Assembly: GCF_016906535.1 (NCBI RefSeq)
Contig: NC_057372.1
Span: 2,337,501-2,401,500 of the forward strand
Length of the DNA: 64,000 nucleotides
DNA from: Rhizoctonia solani
Taxonomy: Eukaryota > Basidiomycota > Agaricomycetes > Cantharellales > Ceratobasidiaceae
Reading direction: 5' to 3'
The notes below the pieces were generated by a model. It made no database searches, was not told the DNA's origin, and saw only the letters and a list, made by a program, of their open reading frames with translations. The position numbers were made by a program, and so were the translations under genes. This document shows positions 10,575-22,311 of the stretch, one piece after another. Positions within the stretch are counted from its first letter, which is position 1. Each line of letters begins with the position of its first letter.

Positions 10575-13048
10575 TTACCGTAAGAGCATCTCTCGCATTT
10601 CCAGTCTTTCAGCCCTGCGCCTGTCAGCCCCCCGAACAATGTTGCCCACCACTTCGTCAACTGGGATGATGACTGAAGCGCCGATCTTTACTGGACTGGC
10701 CGCAGTCGGAACCATCATTGAACGACGATGTAGCCTTCTATCTTCGGCGGACTTGGCCGGCGATATATCTTCTAGCACAGGGTCAACTGTCCTTCGTATA
10801 ATGAGTCCAATTCCCCTGAGCGGGTGAGCCGGGCACGAACGGCCTAAGACTAGGATTGAGAGTTGGAGTGAGTGCAACAAGAGTCAAAAACGCCTCGTTG
10901 GTAAATCGTGACAAAGGACTGGGTGGCGCTCTCCTTCTGGTGTGGATGGATATGGCCGCCGTACATCGGCATGCGAGCAAACATATACTTCAATCGAAGA
11001 TGTCCATACTCGGGTGATCGCAGCACGGAACGTGAGTCTGGATTACGGAAAAATGTTAACATCAAGTATCTTGGCAAACTCCAAGAAAGGCGGGGCGATA
11101 TGCTACCCAGTGCGTAGATACGTGAGACACAGTGATATCACTCACACTTCTCCCGTTGCTACCGCTTCACGAAATTGTAGGCCATCCATCCTGTGAGCCC
11201 AAAGATAAAAGTCCGGTTGACAATCAAGTTCGTATAGAGAAATCAACAAATGAGTAGGTATTCTCCCCGCTCCCCTGCGATAGTGAAATTAACTCACCCG
11301 GCGGTAACCCAGGCACAATCCCGCTTTAGCCGGTGGGCAGCCAAAACTGCAGTCCGTTCCATCCATTCTGGAGACGAAGGGTCCCGATAAGAAGAAAAAG
11401 TCAGTTTCACTAGCCAAGCCAGGCACCAATCAAACACCCATGAGCTGACCGCCAAATAATACACCAACACTATTCGCGTGTTGTGGCATCACGATTTGGA
11501 TGGTGCATGCAAGTGTGTCCTCCATGTGTATCATGCGGGGAAGGCCGAATCCACTGGTAGGGCTAGCCTCGGATCTAACTCCCCAGTGGCGAGATGATCG
11601 CCCAGGGCGCGGCTCAGTTTGCGTGGTCGGAAAACATCGGATGGAGATAGTGTCAACGCGTTTGGTGATGGTATTGCGTTGTGTAGTACCCCTGACTCAT
11701 GGACGAGATTAGAGGCCGGAGCCACTCCGCCGGAGCTCTTACCCAATCGAAAGATAAAAATCGGGTTAGTTTAATCCCTTGGATGACCTTTTGATCAATA
11801 CGTACTTGAGTAGGGACTATGGGCATGGATTCAGGCCTCAACTCGACCCATGTAGGTCTTCTTCCTCTCTTTCGCTTCTCTAAATGTGCTCAAGGTACGC
11901 GCGTGGTGCGGCTGGTGCATCCGGCCCGTACACCTCAACTCAGCTCGCACGATATCCCCATCATCGATGTGGACATGCGGGTCCTGTGCTTCCAAAGCAT
12001 CGGCAAGCAACTCCAGTTCCAGGCTGCGTAGCTCCCGCGCTTGTCGATTATCTTGTTCCGCTCTGGGTGAGGCCCTACCCGATCCGGGAGCCGACGACTG
12101 GGACGACCCAGACTCGGAGGCCCATTGTCGCTTCGCATGCGCCGGAATCATGTCAACCACAGCCTTACGAAGACCTGTAAAGGTCTTCAGGTGGACGGGA
12201 AGTACGCATAACTCTACGTCTTCCAGCGAATAGATACCGCTTTTTCTCAATTAGTGTACGTGGGACGATTGATGCGATCACGGCTTTCTTGCGCGGTTGA
12301 TTAGATTTCGATGCAGAGTTACCGAGTCGAGAGGAGAGGTCCTGGTGCGAAGATGGTGCAGGGGCAAGAGCCACAAACGTCAGTATGCTAAGTCAATAGC
12401 GAAGTAAGTTCAATCCATCAGGCTTTCGACTAAAGAGGCGCGCACCGTGACAGCAGTAAATCAATTCGCCAGAGTCCATGTCTTCAAGGAGTACTCGTAC
12501 TCCGGCCTCTATGGAATAATATCAGGAATGCTTGACACTATCGAGCACCGTCAAGACTGACCGAGCGAAGATCCCCAAGCTCGGTTAATGCAGGCATCAA
12601 TGTGGATAAGGTCGCCTGACTTGATTTCCCTGACAAGAACGACTCGATCAAGCTGATAGTGCGCAATTTAAATCAGTGTGCCTTCGTGCCGCAACACCAG
12701 CCGCGACGTCGATGATTTTGAGCATTTCGCCAGCGTAAAGGCGACCATGTTCGTCTAGACAGACACGCCAAATTAAATGATCAAGGGTGATTCAGTAGGC
12801 CAAATAACATTACCAGTGATGTCAGGTGTTACACGACAGACATATGTACACTACTCGCTGACACTGGTTTTTGGCGGAGGGGGGTATCCCTTGGTCGGCG
12901 GTTCGGCGCGTTGCTCATTGCGGAGAAGCGGGAGCCAATTGTCCGAAAAGTCGACGTATTCCAGCCTTGCCAGTACGCATGTAGCGTCAATGCAGACGAG
13001 CAGTGCCTTGTTCTGCCACACCAGGTCGTTGGTAACAGAGGCTACCAT
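10575..13048 (-). CDS. Acyl-CoA thioesterase with two hotdog domains (ACOT11/12-like)
   Basis: Predicted to hydrolyse acyl-CoA to fatty acid and CoA. Hotdog domain 1 (about 12850-12300): TPDIT, then DEHGRLYAGEMLKIIDVAAG, VAARRH, LDRVVLVREIKSGDLIHIDA, EDMDSGELIYCCHA and LTFVALAP. Then a low-complexity linker (about 12200-11900). Hotdog domain 2 (about 11510-10800): QIVMPQHANSVGVLFGGQLM joined by a spliced codon to EWMERTAVLAAHRL, then THVRAAITRVWTSSIEVYV and NEAFLTLVALTP. The two domains in tandem, with GGQLM at the start of the second, match animal ACOT11/12 without the START domain. The C-terminus is basic (ADRRRAERLEMREMLLR, stop 10577-10575). Single-base frame breaks near 10820 (GGGG), 12250 (AAAAA) and 12835-12855. 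The N-terminus runs into the duplicated block, so the start is unresolved; 13048 is the first plausible ATG. Confidence 0.75.
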
Positions 13049-13298
13049 GACTGCCAGTAGAATTCGTGGAGAATGTGTAGCCGGTTGGATCTCTTCGAGT
13101 CGAACCAATGAAAGCCCACAACAGTTTTGTGCGAGTGGCTATACAAGAGAGCAACGAAACGAAATGCCAACAAGTATGGCCGTTTTTTTGCGAGATGTAG
13201 GTAATAATCACCGGAACACTCCAGCGAGAATAGCGTGATTATACTACGATACAAGTACGGCGGGCTATCTTCCCAGCCACGTCCAGACCGATGTCGCC
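13043..13298. repeat. Tandem duplicate, copy 1 (indel-rich)
   Basis: Head-to-tail with copy 2 at 13299-13572. Both begin TACCATGACTGCCAG and end GATGTCGCC. Copy 1 is shorter (256 against 274 bp), differing mainly by losses of one to a few bases and by a longer T-run, with hardly any clear substitution. Confidence 0.85.
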
Positions 13299-13572
13299 TA
13301 CCATGACTGCCAGAGTAGAATTCGTGGAGAATGTGTAGCCGGTTGGATCTCTTCGAGTCGAACCAATGAAAGCCCACAACAGTTTTGTGACGAGTGGCTA
13401 TACAAGAGAGCACAGACCGTAACGAAATGCCAACAAGTAGTGGCCGTTTTTGCGAGTATCCTGTAGGTGTAATCACCGGAACACTCCAGCAGGAGAATAG
13501 CGTGATGTTATACTACGATACAAGTACGGGAGCGGGTTCTATCTTCCCAGCCACGTCCAGACCGATGTCGCC
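13299..13572. repeat. Tandem duplicate, copy 2
   Basis: The longer copy, directly abutting copy 1. Its right end continues into unique sequence at 13573, while copy 1's left end continues into the thioesterase. This is what an assembly that counted one locus twice would give. Confidence 0.85.
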
Positions 13573-14019
13573 TGAGCAGGTTGGTCGGATCTTCACGGAA
13601 TGATCAAGCCACAGTTGATGCGTATGTGTTCCGGAGATCAGGCGAATGACAGTCCAAGATACTGACCCAGGAGGTCCCGAAGTAAAACGAAAGCACAGAA
13701 ATCCTGTATATTGGAGTCGGAATTACGAATGCGGGCATCCAGCCCCGGACACATTGTTTGTTGCCGCCGACTTGACAAACTACGGTAACGGATTTAAAAA
13801 TGGAAACTCGCAAGCGCCGTACGTCTGATGGCTGATGATGGCATACATCGCCAGGAATATTTCGATTTGAGAGCGCATGGCACATATGTTGCCGTGTGGC
13901 TAAGGGCAATCTCCATTTATTTCTGGAAGTGCGATAGTCGGTCGCAGCGTATGAAATGCCTAATTTCACTATTCCACGATCAGCGGTTTAGCCGCGAATG
14001 CGCGCATTGGTTTCTTCAT
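13573..14019. other. Intergenic stretch, no gene identified
   Basis: Between the duplicated block and the thiamine pyrophosphokinase stop. The minus-strand open frame at 13604-13969 has no recognisable motif and could be part of a mis-assembled 5' exon of the thioesterase. Confidence 0.4.
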
Positions 14020-15098
14020 CTATTTGTTTATGCTCGATGCACCACCATATTGGCTCTGTGGTCTAATAGTAACTCGACCGATGGGCTCTGTATTCGATAC
14101 CGGAAGAATAGAATTAGAAGTTGACACGAGACCGTCAAATGAAGATTCAGTGTTATCTGGAAATGTGTATGTCAACCGGGAACAAGACGGACTCGTCTCT
14201 TGAAATGTTACCAAGATTCCACTTTAGACCAGTTGTTGTCAGTATAGTGTAATTCCAACCGGAAGTAGACCGCAAGTTGGACCCACGAATCGAAGGTCAA
14301 GTTCCATCTCGTGATGTCCCTAAATGCGTACGGGTGTAATTAGATATCCTTTCTGACGTCGATGAGACGGAATACTAACTCGGTCCAAGACCCATCCCAC
14401 ACTCTCATTGCTGATTGCAAAAATACGATGGACATTTCGAAGTTTGTGTAGCAACGACATGGTGTGCACAGTATGGTCCAGGCGCCCAGAGAGTCCACCA
14501 AGAAGAGCTACATCAAGCTATCTCCCATATGTTTATCGTTATTGGACACGGGCAAAAAACACATACCTTTGCATCTTGACTTTTCTCAACATTAGCTATC
14601 CAGGATACATTTCATTAGGTCTGTCGAGTCCTGATCCTCGATCTGCTCAATTGGAACGCCCTTGCGCCTGATTCAGTATATACCCGAGCCCAAGCCCGTA
14701 GCTTGTATTTGACCTACTTGCTGGGCATACCAAGATCTGACTTCGGGCCTAATAGAGTCCATATCTCCCTTAATGCAGTGAGGCAAATAACTTCATGCGC
14801 GTCAATAATACTTTAAGCGTGCTAGCACCGTGAGTTACTTACCGAAGACGCTCCTCTGGGCTGAAAGCATCATACACACGGTTTGACCCTCCATCGGCAA
14901 ATATTCTCCATCGGCCTGAGATATTACAGAACTTATCGGAAAATGCTTAATTGGTAGAGCTCACATTTTAGCCAGAGTCTCGCAAATGTGACTGGAGCCA
15001 ATGCCTGGTTGAGTACTACCAAAGCCAACGGATTCCTGGATTCGGCCTGGATCTAGGAAACTAACGTTCCATATACTATTCGGGAAGGACGACGGCAT
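14020..15098 (-). CDS. THI80: Thiamine pyrophosphokinase
   Basis: Transfers pyrophosphate from ATP to thiamine, making the cofactor thiamine diphosphate. Exons read on the minus strand from ATG 15098: IWNVSFLD, then in a shifted frame NPLALVVLNQALAP, then RWRIFADGGSNRVYDAF, then YLPHCIKGDMDSIRPEVRSW, then DQDSTDLMKCI, then ALLGGLSGRLDHTVHTMSLL with IFAISNESVGWVL, then ELDLRFVGPTCGLLPVG with TTTGLKWNL, and finally FDGLVSTSN near the C-terminus. The GDMDS and DQDSTD motifs are the Mg/ATP-binding acidic motifs, and GPTCGLLPVG with TTTGLKWNL form the thiamine-binding domain. Stop at 14022-14020. At least six introns. One frame break inside exon 1 near 15030-15045 is the only lesion. Assignment is secure from the order of motifs. 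Confidence 0.9.
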
Positions 15099-16138
15099 AT
15101 TAATTTCCCAAGACTATTGCTCGCCGCAAATATAAAACTAATTTATCGATTAAGTTGCTGTCAGAGTTATAGTCCGGGATTGAGGTTGTTTAAATGCATC
15201 GTGAGAATTTGACATCAGAGACGTCACGCGTTGTAATTTGAGTCACGTGATCATAACAAGCTGATAAACAACAGCTGCCGAGCCACATATTGCAGCAAAA
15301 CACGTCGTCAATACGGAAAGGGAATTGATCGAAGGTCATGATGCCGATCATGGCAATCGTCTAGACCCTGTTATACTCGCCGAGTAATTCAATCAATCCT
15401 CCGAGCACTTGACTGGCTTCCGTGCTAACCTTGACATTTACGGGGATGCACTTGCAACATGATACTTGGGTACTCTATACTTACTTACTCTGAAGACGAC
15501 TTGCTGCCATATCCTGTAATGATTGCTTTGAAATCCGATAAACTCAATTTCGTTCCGACTAAGAATATTTGCCACTTGCTTTGCATCTGACTTCTATCTC
15601 TCCATCCACCCAAGGAAGCATCTGGTCTGGTGGACGATGCTTGTGATAGAGGTGAGGCAGCAGTCAACCACGTTGTACTGTCTATTTAGCTTACGGTAAA
15701 GCTTATATCCACTTAACCTCCTTTGCTAGGTCGGCTTCAGCCTAATACCCCCAATTATAGCAAGTTCGTCACCACTTCTGCGGATTCACGCCGACCTTTG
15801 TCGCGGTATTTAGTAGGAATCCAGCATTTGCACACGCGAATGCTACGCTCGTGTCAATCGTTCAGGGTACAAATCGGAGCTGGCGCCGGGGAATAATGAA
15901 AAAACCTCCAGCGATGACTTCCTCAACCTTCTTGCATGCCAAAACTCAAGTGTGTCAGCTCATGGTGTTACCGATTTCGTGGTTAGTCCTGGATTTCCTT
16001 TTGGGAGTAGCACCTGAGATTGTTGACAGTCGAATAAATCCTAAGCCATCTGCCACAACTGTTTGCCACCCGCGCCTTACTGTTCCTGGACTGATGCATT
16101 ATGACATAAGTGGTACCGGGCCTGAGACAAATCGGCGC
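15099..16138. promoter_or_regulatory. Divergent intergenic region, TPK (-) and TmpA-like (+)
   Basis: About 1 kb between outward-facing genes. It has a CACGTG at 15244-15249 and a GACGTCAC element near 15219-15226 on the TPK side. A minus-strand open frame at 15485-15667 and a plus-strand one from 15851 have no recognisable motif; I do not call them genes. Confidence 0.45.
15244..15249. promoter_or_regulatory. TCACGTGA E-box upstream of TPK
   Basis: CACGTG in the context GTCACGTGATC, about 146 bp before the TPK start codon. It is the symmetrical octamer form bound by Cbf1-type bHLH factors in yeasts; function here is inferred. Confidence 0.42.
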
Positions 16139-18327
16139 ATGGAATGCATTGATGAAAAACAACCCGACCCTATCGACTTGTCAGTTTGTCGATTTCAAGA
16201 CGCTAGCGATCGTATTCCGTTCGAAGGCATTGTACTTCACTCTATAAAAGCACCTCCTAGCAACACCTAGGCCTCGTCGGCACCATCTCCCACTACGCCC
16301 TTTGACGACCCTCACGAACAGTCTAGTGTTGCTTCTGCAGCACTATTAGGTCATACCCAGGTCGATAGTCACTACACCTTTCTCTCACGAACGAAATACG
16401 AATCATATCTAGCATTGATGTCTTCTCCCACATCCCCTACATCTCCCATATCCCCTCTTACGCCTGTTTCTCCGGGTTCCCCTCCCCCGATGCAGGAATT
16501 GTCTAGAACGTCGATTACCATTACACGTCCACTAGCTAGTGTACCTGAAGATAAACGCGTAGCCAATGTCAAGAGGCAGTCATGGATGACTCACAAGTCG
16601 CGTTGGTCTGTTGCTTCGTTTTCATCCATCACGTCCTCGACCCCTCTCTCCTGGGGCCGCCCAAGAGGTTTGTCAACTACCGATCCCGAAAAGGCCGCGC
16701 AAATATGCCAGCAGAGCATCGACAAAGCCATCCAGGATGACATAGCGGCTACAGAGCCTGAAGAACGCAACTACCACCGGCAATCCCCATACTGGCTTTT
16801 CACAATGATTTGGTGAGTTTGTTTCGGGAGAACCCAGCTTTTGAAATCCTTAATGATCTTCAAATCACCCTGCAGGGCCCACCAGATTTGGTGGATCATC
16901 ACTGCATTATGCAACATCCCCGTCTACTTGCGACTGGCCGCTCTTCCATCTGGTCCGGAGCGTTTGAGCCTCGTCGCGGATGCTTCGCTTATTAATCTCA
17001 CCATTGTGGTACTCGTTCGAAATGAACTGCTTCTTGCTGGTCTTTACTGGTCTTTCAACTACGTTCCATTCCGGAGGTTCTACTTCCATCGCATGATTCA
17101 TTCCATAGGAGGTTTGCACGTTGGGTGTGCGTTTGCAACCTTCCTGTAAGTCGGTTTGCGTTTGACTATGCGGCTCATTTTGAACTTGTTGTCTTGTCAG
17201 GTGGATCATCTTCTACGTCGTAGAGTTGGGCAAGAACACCCCTTTCAATACACCCCTGAATATCGCCATGTTTATTACGGCGCTCATACTCCCCTTGGGA
17301 ATCGCCGTTATCATAACGTTTGCCTTACGTCCCTTGCGTGAACGCTATCACAACATCTGGGAGTATACACATCGCTTCGTCGGATGGTTTATCGTTGCCG
17401 ATCTTGTCGCTCATCTGACACTCAAGGCTCTCGCACTTCCCAACCCACGCGATCTTTTCCATACTGCCCTACCCTATCTCACGATTGCCTGCGTGATCTC
17501 GATCTTCTACGTTTGGTTCACCGTTCGGCGTGCGAAGGTTACGATCAATGCAAATCATAGCGTGGCAATTGTCAAGTTCCAGGGTCTCCCCACTCTCGAC
17601 GATGGGACGTTTGCGCGGATCAGTCGGAACGGTTTAGAGTGGCATGCTTTCTCGGTTGCCACGACCGACTTTGAGAAGCGCGAGTTCTCCCTCATTGTGG
17701 GTCGTGCTGGGGATTGGACTACCAAATTGATTCACGACTCGGTCGCGCGTGAAGGCCCAGAGCGCCTCTATATTCGAGGAGTCAATCCACCAGGTTTCAT
17801 GCATATGCATCACGCCTATAAGAAAGGTATGCGCATGTTTTCTACTCCGTGTTAGCGTTTATTCACTCCTGCGCAGTGGTCACCATTTGTACTGGTGCAG
17901 GTATCGCCCCCGCGCTTCCTCACATCGCTCAAAAAACTAGCGACATCTTCTTGGTGTGGATAGCCAAGGTACGCTTATCAGAATCCACTTGTAGGTCAGG
18001 GCTGACGAATGCCGGCCCGAACAGAATCACGAGAAAACATACGGAAAGGATGTTTGGGACACTGTCACGTCCAATTTGCCGTCGGACCAGATGCTTTTGC
18101 ATGATACTGGTGCTTCAGGGAGACCTGACATCGCATCACTTATTGAGCGAGTCGCCAAACAGCACGAAGCAGAGGCGGTCTTCGTTGTGGTAAGTAACGC
18201 TTTGAAGTATTCAGCCAATTTCTCTTATTGATCCTGTCTGTAGAGCAATGACCCGTACACTATTCTTTGCGCCAACATCTGCTGGCGTCTTGGCCTTCGC
18301 TGCTATGGTGCAACCCGAGACTCATAA
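16139..18327 (+). CDS. TmpA-like integral membrane flavoprotein (ferric-reductase-like)
   Basis: Resembles Aspergillus TmpA and the matching C-terminal part of basidiomycete NRPS-like proteins. TmpA is a plasma-membrane oxidoreductase acting in conidiation signalling; the substrate is unknown. A Ser/Pro-rich N-terminus (MSSPTSPTSPISPLTPVSPG) precedes several helices: WWIITALCNIPVYLRLAAL, FHRMIHSIGGLHVGCAFATF, then IIFYVVELGKN, NIAMFITALILPLGIAVII and HTALPYLTIACVISIFYVW. The soluble half has IYIR-type RLYIRGVNPPGF, then VVTICTGAGIAPALPHIA (nucleotide-binding-like GxGIAP), IFLVWIAKNHEKTYG, and EAVFVVSNDPYT before the stop at 18325-18327. Six introns splice cleanly and the frame is intact. The start is less sure: 16139 uses a proposed 45-nt first exon with donor GTTTGT; 16418 is the first ATG of the main exon. 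Confidence 0.78.
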
Positions 18328-19115
18328 CCGCGCCTCACAGTATCATTATGATTATTCATGCTCGTTATTATGCCCACCCAACCACACGTAGATCCACGTC
18401 CTTGTACAACGTCAACGCTTCCCCCCCCCCCCTTCTCCTCAAACTTCGCTCTTCTTTTTACTGCGTATTGTGCAGCTCGAACATTTATTCACATTCCGTA
18501 CCACTTCTTGCGCCCGATTCGTTTCTTGGTCACCCTGGCGTCTACGTCCACAACTTTGCGCGTTTTCTATTTTACATGTAAATGATGAATGTTGTGCTTT
18601 TGCGTGTAGAACGTATCTGTATTGTTATGAATATTTCCATCGGTTCTCACCTGCATACATGCCAAAGGACGTAATTGGCTCGAAGACAACGATCTAAAAC
18701 GATAATATGGCAGTATCTTTTCGCTTCAGCCGAGTCCATACTTCGACTTGTACGGGTATTGTTTGGGACCAGCCAAGTTCTATAGATCTACGGGAGACGG
18801 AAATTTGAGGCACCAGACAGGTAGGACATGAGGTACCTGGGCCCCGTGAATACAGTCTAGAAGCTTTACAAAATGAACGCATATACAGTATATGTTAATA
18901 ATAATTAAGAATAGTATTAGTGCTAGTATAAATGCTTTGATGTAATTGAGTTTTCCCATTAATGGGGACCTTTAGACAGTTGCAGCCAACAAAACAAGCC
19001 TCGAGCATGTTTCTTTTGAATTATATTGATTTATTGGGTTATGTAGCTGCCAGGCAATGACTTGGACACGTCAAATAAATACAAGACACCGCTTACACCG
19101 TCTAATGATACTTGT
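18328..19115. other. Convergent 3' intergenic region with poly-C tract
   Basis: Between the TmpA-like stop and the last exon of the minus-strand CCCH gene. It contains a C-run of about a dozen bases at 18421-18432 and AT-rich sequence around 18890-18950. No gene seen. Confidence 0.5.
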
Positions 19116-20011
19116 CTAAATGTCACCACCGGCTGTCAATCCACTGCCTTTGACCATGGCTTCCAAAACGGTCTCGGTCATTATCCGGCGGTCTTCAGCT
19201 GCACGACATTCGATGGTACTCAACGCAAGCTCATCGACAGCCTGTCTGAGTGCAATCCCCAACGGAAGATATTCGTTCGCGAGCCGCGCACGTTGTTCCT
19301 CCAGCATGGCAAGCTGGTGTAGAAATGTAAGCGGTCAGCAAAAATCACATTAGGATAAGGAGATAGGGGGGGGGCACTGGAAAATAGTATAGGCTACCTG
19401 GGCGAGAAATGTCTGTGAAATGATAATGAAAAAAGAAATAATTGCGCGCCGTGTGTGATGAAAAGTAATTGAGCCTACCCGCCCCGATGTAGGCGATCAC
19501 TGTAGATCATGTCACGAAATATGAACAAAGTAGATAGATCTACGTCTATTTACGTTTCACGGACACGAGGCCGGCGCGCGCGCGTTAGTACGATGACCCT
19601 TTGGGGGGGGGGACGTTCGACCGGTCGGTGTGGGACAGGAATACAGCGAAGCATCAGATAAGCATGTGGAAGGTTCATTCCTGGTCCAACAGACGTCCAA
19701 ACAGGCAAGCGAAAAAGAGCGCGATAAATGGAGTAATCCTGGCAGACCTCTCAGGATCGGAATGAAGCTTTTTAATCAAGAATCTCGATGCGCGGCCCAC
19801 ATCAATCAAATGAACGTCAAGCTCAAATACTCTCTTCAGACACCTGAGCCATACCAAAATAGAGGACATCCGGATAAACCACGGTGTTCACGATGAAAAG
19901 CCATCACCAGAGTCCAGAATACCAGCAAAAGATGCGATGTGTTTTTTTCGCACAACCCCACAATACTGTATGAAGGTGCTGAATCACGAAAGATCGAAAT
20001 GTAGGATGGAA

Positions 20012-20048
<37 letters not shown>

Positions 20049-22311
20049 GGGTCTGGAGGCGCAGCTAGTGAAAACATCATGCTTACCTCTTTCTCAAGTT
20101 CGGGGAATAATGAATTACGCGTGGTTGCGCGTGGGGTTGGTACTCGAACTTGCCGAGTGGAATTTGTTACAAACGGATGAACTTTACGTTCAGGTTCGCC
20201 GGGAGCCCTGGTCTTGTCGTTCCAATCGTTCCTGTCCCTGCCCCGCTCAAGAGTATCCGCGCCCCGATCCCGCTCAGCGCCACCCTCTCTTCCAAGCTCT
20301 AGGCCGACACCTTTAGGTTTTTCTGGCAAGCCGCGCGTCGCTCGTGGACCACGAGGGGGAGACCGTGGGCGGGGCGGAGAACGGGGGCGTGGCGGGAGTG
20401 AGAGCGGGTGCGCTTGAGGTCCTTGGTAAGGCTGGGCCGCATGAGAGGAGGCTGTCCCCGAGGGCCCTGGTAAAGGTACAACTTGTCCGACTAGCGGAGA
20501 TGCATGTAGGGAGGCTGAGGTTTGAGCCACATTCGGATGGGCAGGTGACGCGGCTTGACTTCCTTCTACCGATGGCCAGGTGCTGGGGTGTTTGAATACG
20601 AGCGGTTGATATCTCGTTCTTCGGGTGCATCCAAATCCATTGCATCGGACTCTCTCTTCACGCCAGTCATAGGTGTGTCTGCCGTATTTGGTTCATCATC
20701 CGCTGTGTCTTCGTCCTTCCGTTTACCCTGGCGCTCATCGAGCTTGCTCTGTACAGCGGCTAGATAACTCTGAAAGGCAAGTTGCGGGCGCTCCCACCCA
20801 GGTCCACCATTCATTCCCGAAACGTTCGCAGGTGGCCCAGCATTCAACCCTACCATATTTCTCGGGCCACGAGGAGGCTCCCGGTCTCCCCTAGGACCGG
20901 TGGGTGGAGCTCCGCCGCGCACAGGAGGCATGGCTCGGGTGATAGCGGCAGGCACAGGTTGTGGATTGACCCGGTGCGCACGCGTGGGCCTGTGGGTATC
21001 AAGGGTGCGGTTACATTGACAGTGGGTAAAGCCGTGTCAGGATTAGGGGCTGGTGTCGAGCTTTTGGGATCGCGGTCTGTCCAAGGTCCCGATCTCGGTG
21101 TCGGTGTGATTGACGATACGGAGAACGAGAGCGAGATCGGGATGCCCTCGATGATGAACGCGATCGCGAGCGAGTGCGGGATCGACCGCGGACTGGCGAG
21201 CGATCCCGCGACCGTGTGGGTGATCTCACGGAACGGGCAGAGCGAGATTGGGACCGAGACTGGGACGGAGGGAGATAATGATTGCGCTTCTCTTGTGAGC
21301 TTGATCGAGTGGCAGCGGCGACCGTATTTCTGGGTGACCTTGACCGAGATTTCGAGGGACTCCTGGACCGTGGTCGGGGTGAACGAGAACGAGTGCGGCC
21401 TGCAATTCAATTAATAGATAGCGTCAGATTTGCAGCGTGTTCAAATCCCAGAAATTGCAAACAATCTGCCCGTGGTTTGCCACCCGGTAGAATAGGAAAG
21501 AGGTCGCCTAGCCAGAGGTACTTACCTCGACGCGGATCATACCCCCGTTTGCTGTCCCTTCCTTCATAGTCACTCATTTCTTCATCCTCATCTGCTACGA
21601 ATGAATCCCAGTTACCCTTGCGATCCGGTCGCCTCCTAGCTCTTCCTCTTGACCTCCCGGATCTTCTCCCAGGAGATCGTTCTTCACCTTCTTCCAGAGG
21701 CTCATTTGGATCGTTTGTAGTCCGTCCTCTCATAGGAGAGATAGGAGCAACTGGACCCAGACGCTGCAGCAATGAAGGCTGAGGTGACCTCATTCCGCCC
21801 CTAGGGACCAACATTGGACTATCTCCTCGATACCGTAGCGGGGGGCTCCTTGAACGGGGCGAACGAGGGGGCGAACGAGTGCGTGACCGAGAGCGAGTAA
21901 AGGAACGGGAGCGAGGACCTTCATGGCGGAATCGACAGCGGTTGCCCTTGTCGCATCCTGTTGGCCGGGAATAATATTTGCAGGGAACCGAGCTTTTTGG
22001 TGGCTGTGGAGAACGGGAACGAGAGCGCTCCCAAGCACGGCGGGGGAGTCGTGAGTGGGGATGGGATGGGGTGGTGGCGGTGTCCGGCGACGAGGAAAGT
22101 CATAGTTGTAGTCGTAAGACCTCGAGCGAGAACGAGAGCGTGGTCGGTAGATAGGGCGGCCTCTGTCTCTGTCCCATACACCGGGGCTACGCGGACGTGG
22201 CGGTTCCCAGCTACTAGGGCCTGGGCGCTGTGCGGTCGGCGGACTCACGTGCCGGGATCCGCGTCTGGGAGGAGATGGAGGCGTATTCGGTCTCTTGGGT
22301 AGCGAGTCCAT
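19116..22311 (-). CDS. RS-rich CCCH zinc-finger protein with C-terminal coiled coil
   Basis: Probable nuclear RNA-binding protein; exact role unknown. It starts MDSLPKRPNTPPSPPRRGSR at 22311, followed by Arg/Ser/Pro-rich disorder (RPRSRSRSRSYDYNYDFPRR). A CCCH finger of the form C-x8-C-x5-C-x3-H follows at about 21920-21985: CKYYSRPTGC, then DKGNRC, then RFRH. RS repeats (RSRSFTRSRSRTRSPPRSPR) come next, then an acidic patch DEDEEMSDYEGRDSKRGYD, a second RS block (about 21010-21400), Pro/Gly-rich sequence and PPRPRSPPRPRSPPRGPRA. The exon ends FPELEKE at 20087. I join it to a 15-nt microexon TFLAQ (19398-19412) and the last exon LAMLEEQRARLANEYLPLG to stop at 19118-19116. All phases are 0 and the junction makes a continuous helix. 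That needs a 674-nt intron, so the 3' end is tentative. A frame break lies near 22070 in a C-rich run. Confidence 0.65.
20011..20048. repeat. Compound microsatellite (GA)n-(CAGA)n
   Basis: A run of GAGA followed by repeated CAGA units, inside the proposed long last intron of the CCCH gene. Confidence 0.85.

Noticed and set aside
14040..14100. A tRNA-like stretch (GGTCTAATAGTAACTCGACC)
   Set aside because: It lies inside the last exon of TPK and lacks a pairing acceptor stem.
15485..15667. A 60-codon minus-strand frame between TPK and TmpA
   Set aside because: No motif, no partner exons and no codon character beyond chance.
15851..16270. A 139-codon plus-strand frame as its own gene
   Set aside because: Only its 3' part seems used, as a proposed short first exon of the TmpA-like gene; the rest shows no protein features.
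19675..19869. A 64-codon minus-strand frame
   Set aside because: Falls in the proposed long intron of the CCCH gene; no acceptor/donor pair with matching phase was found.
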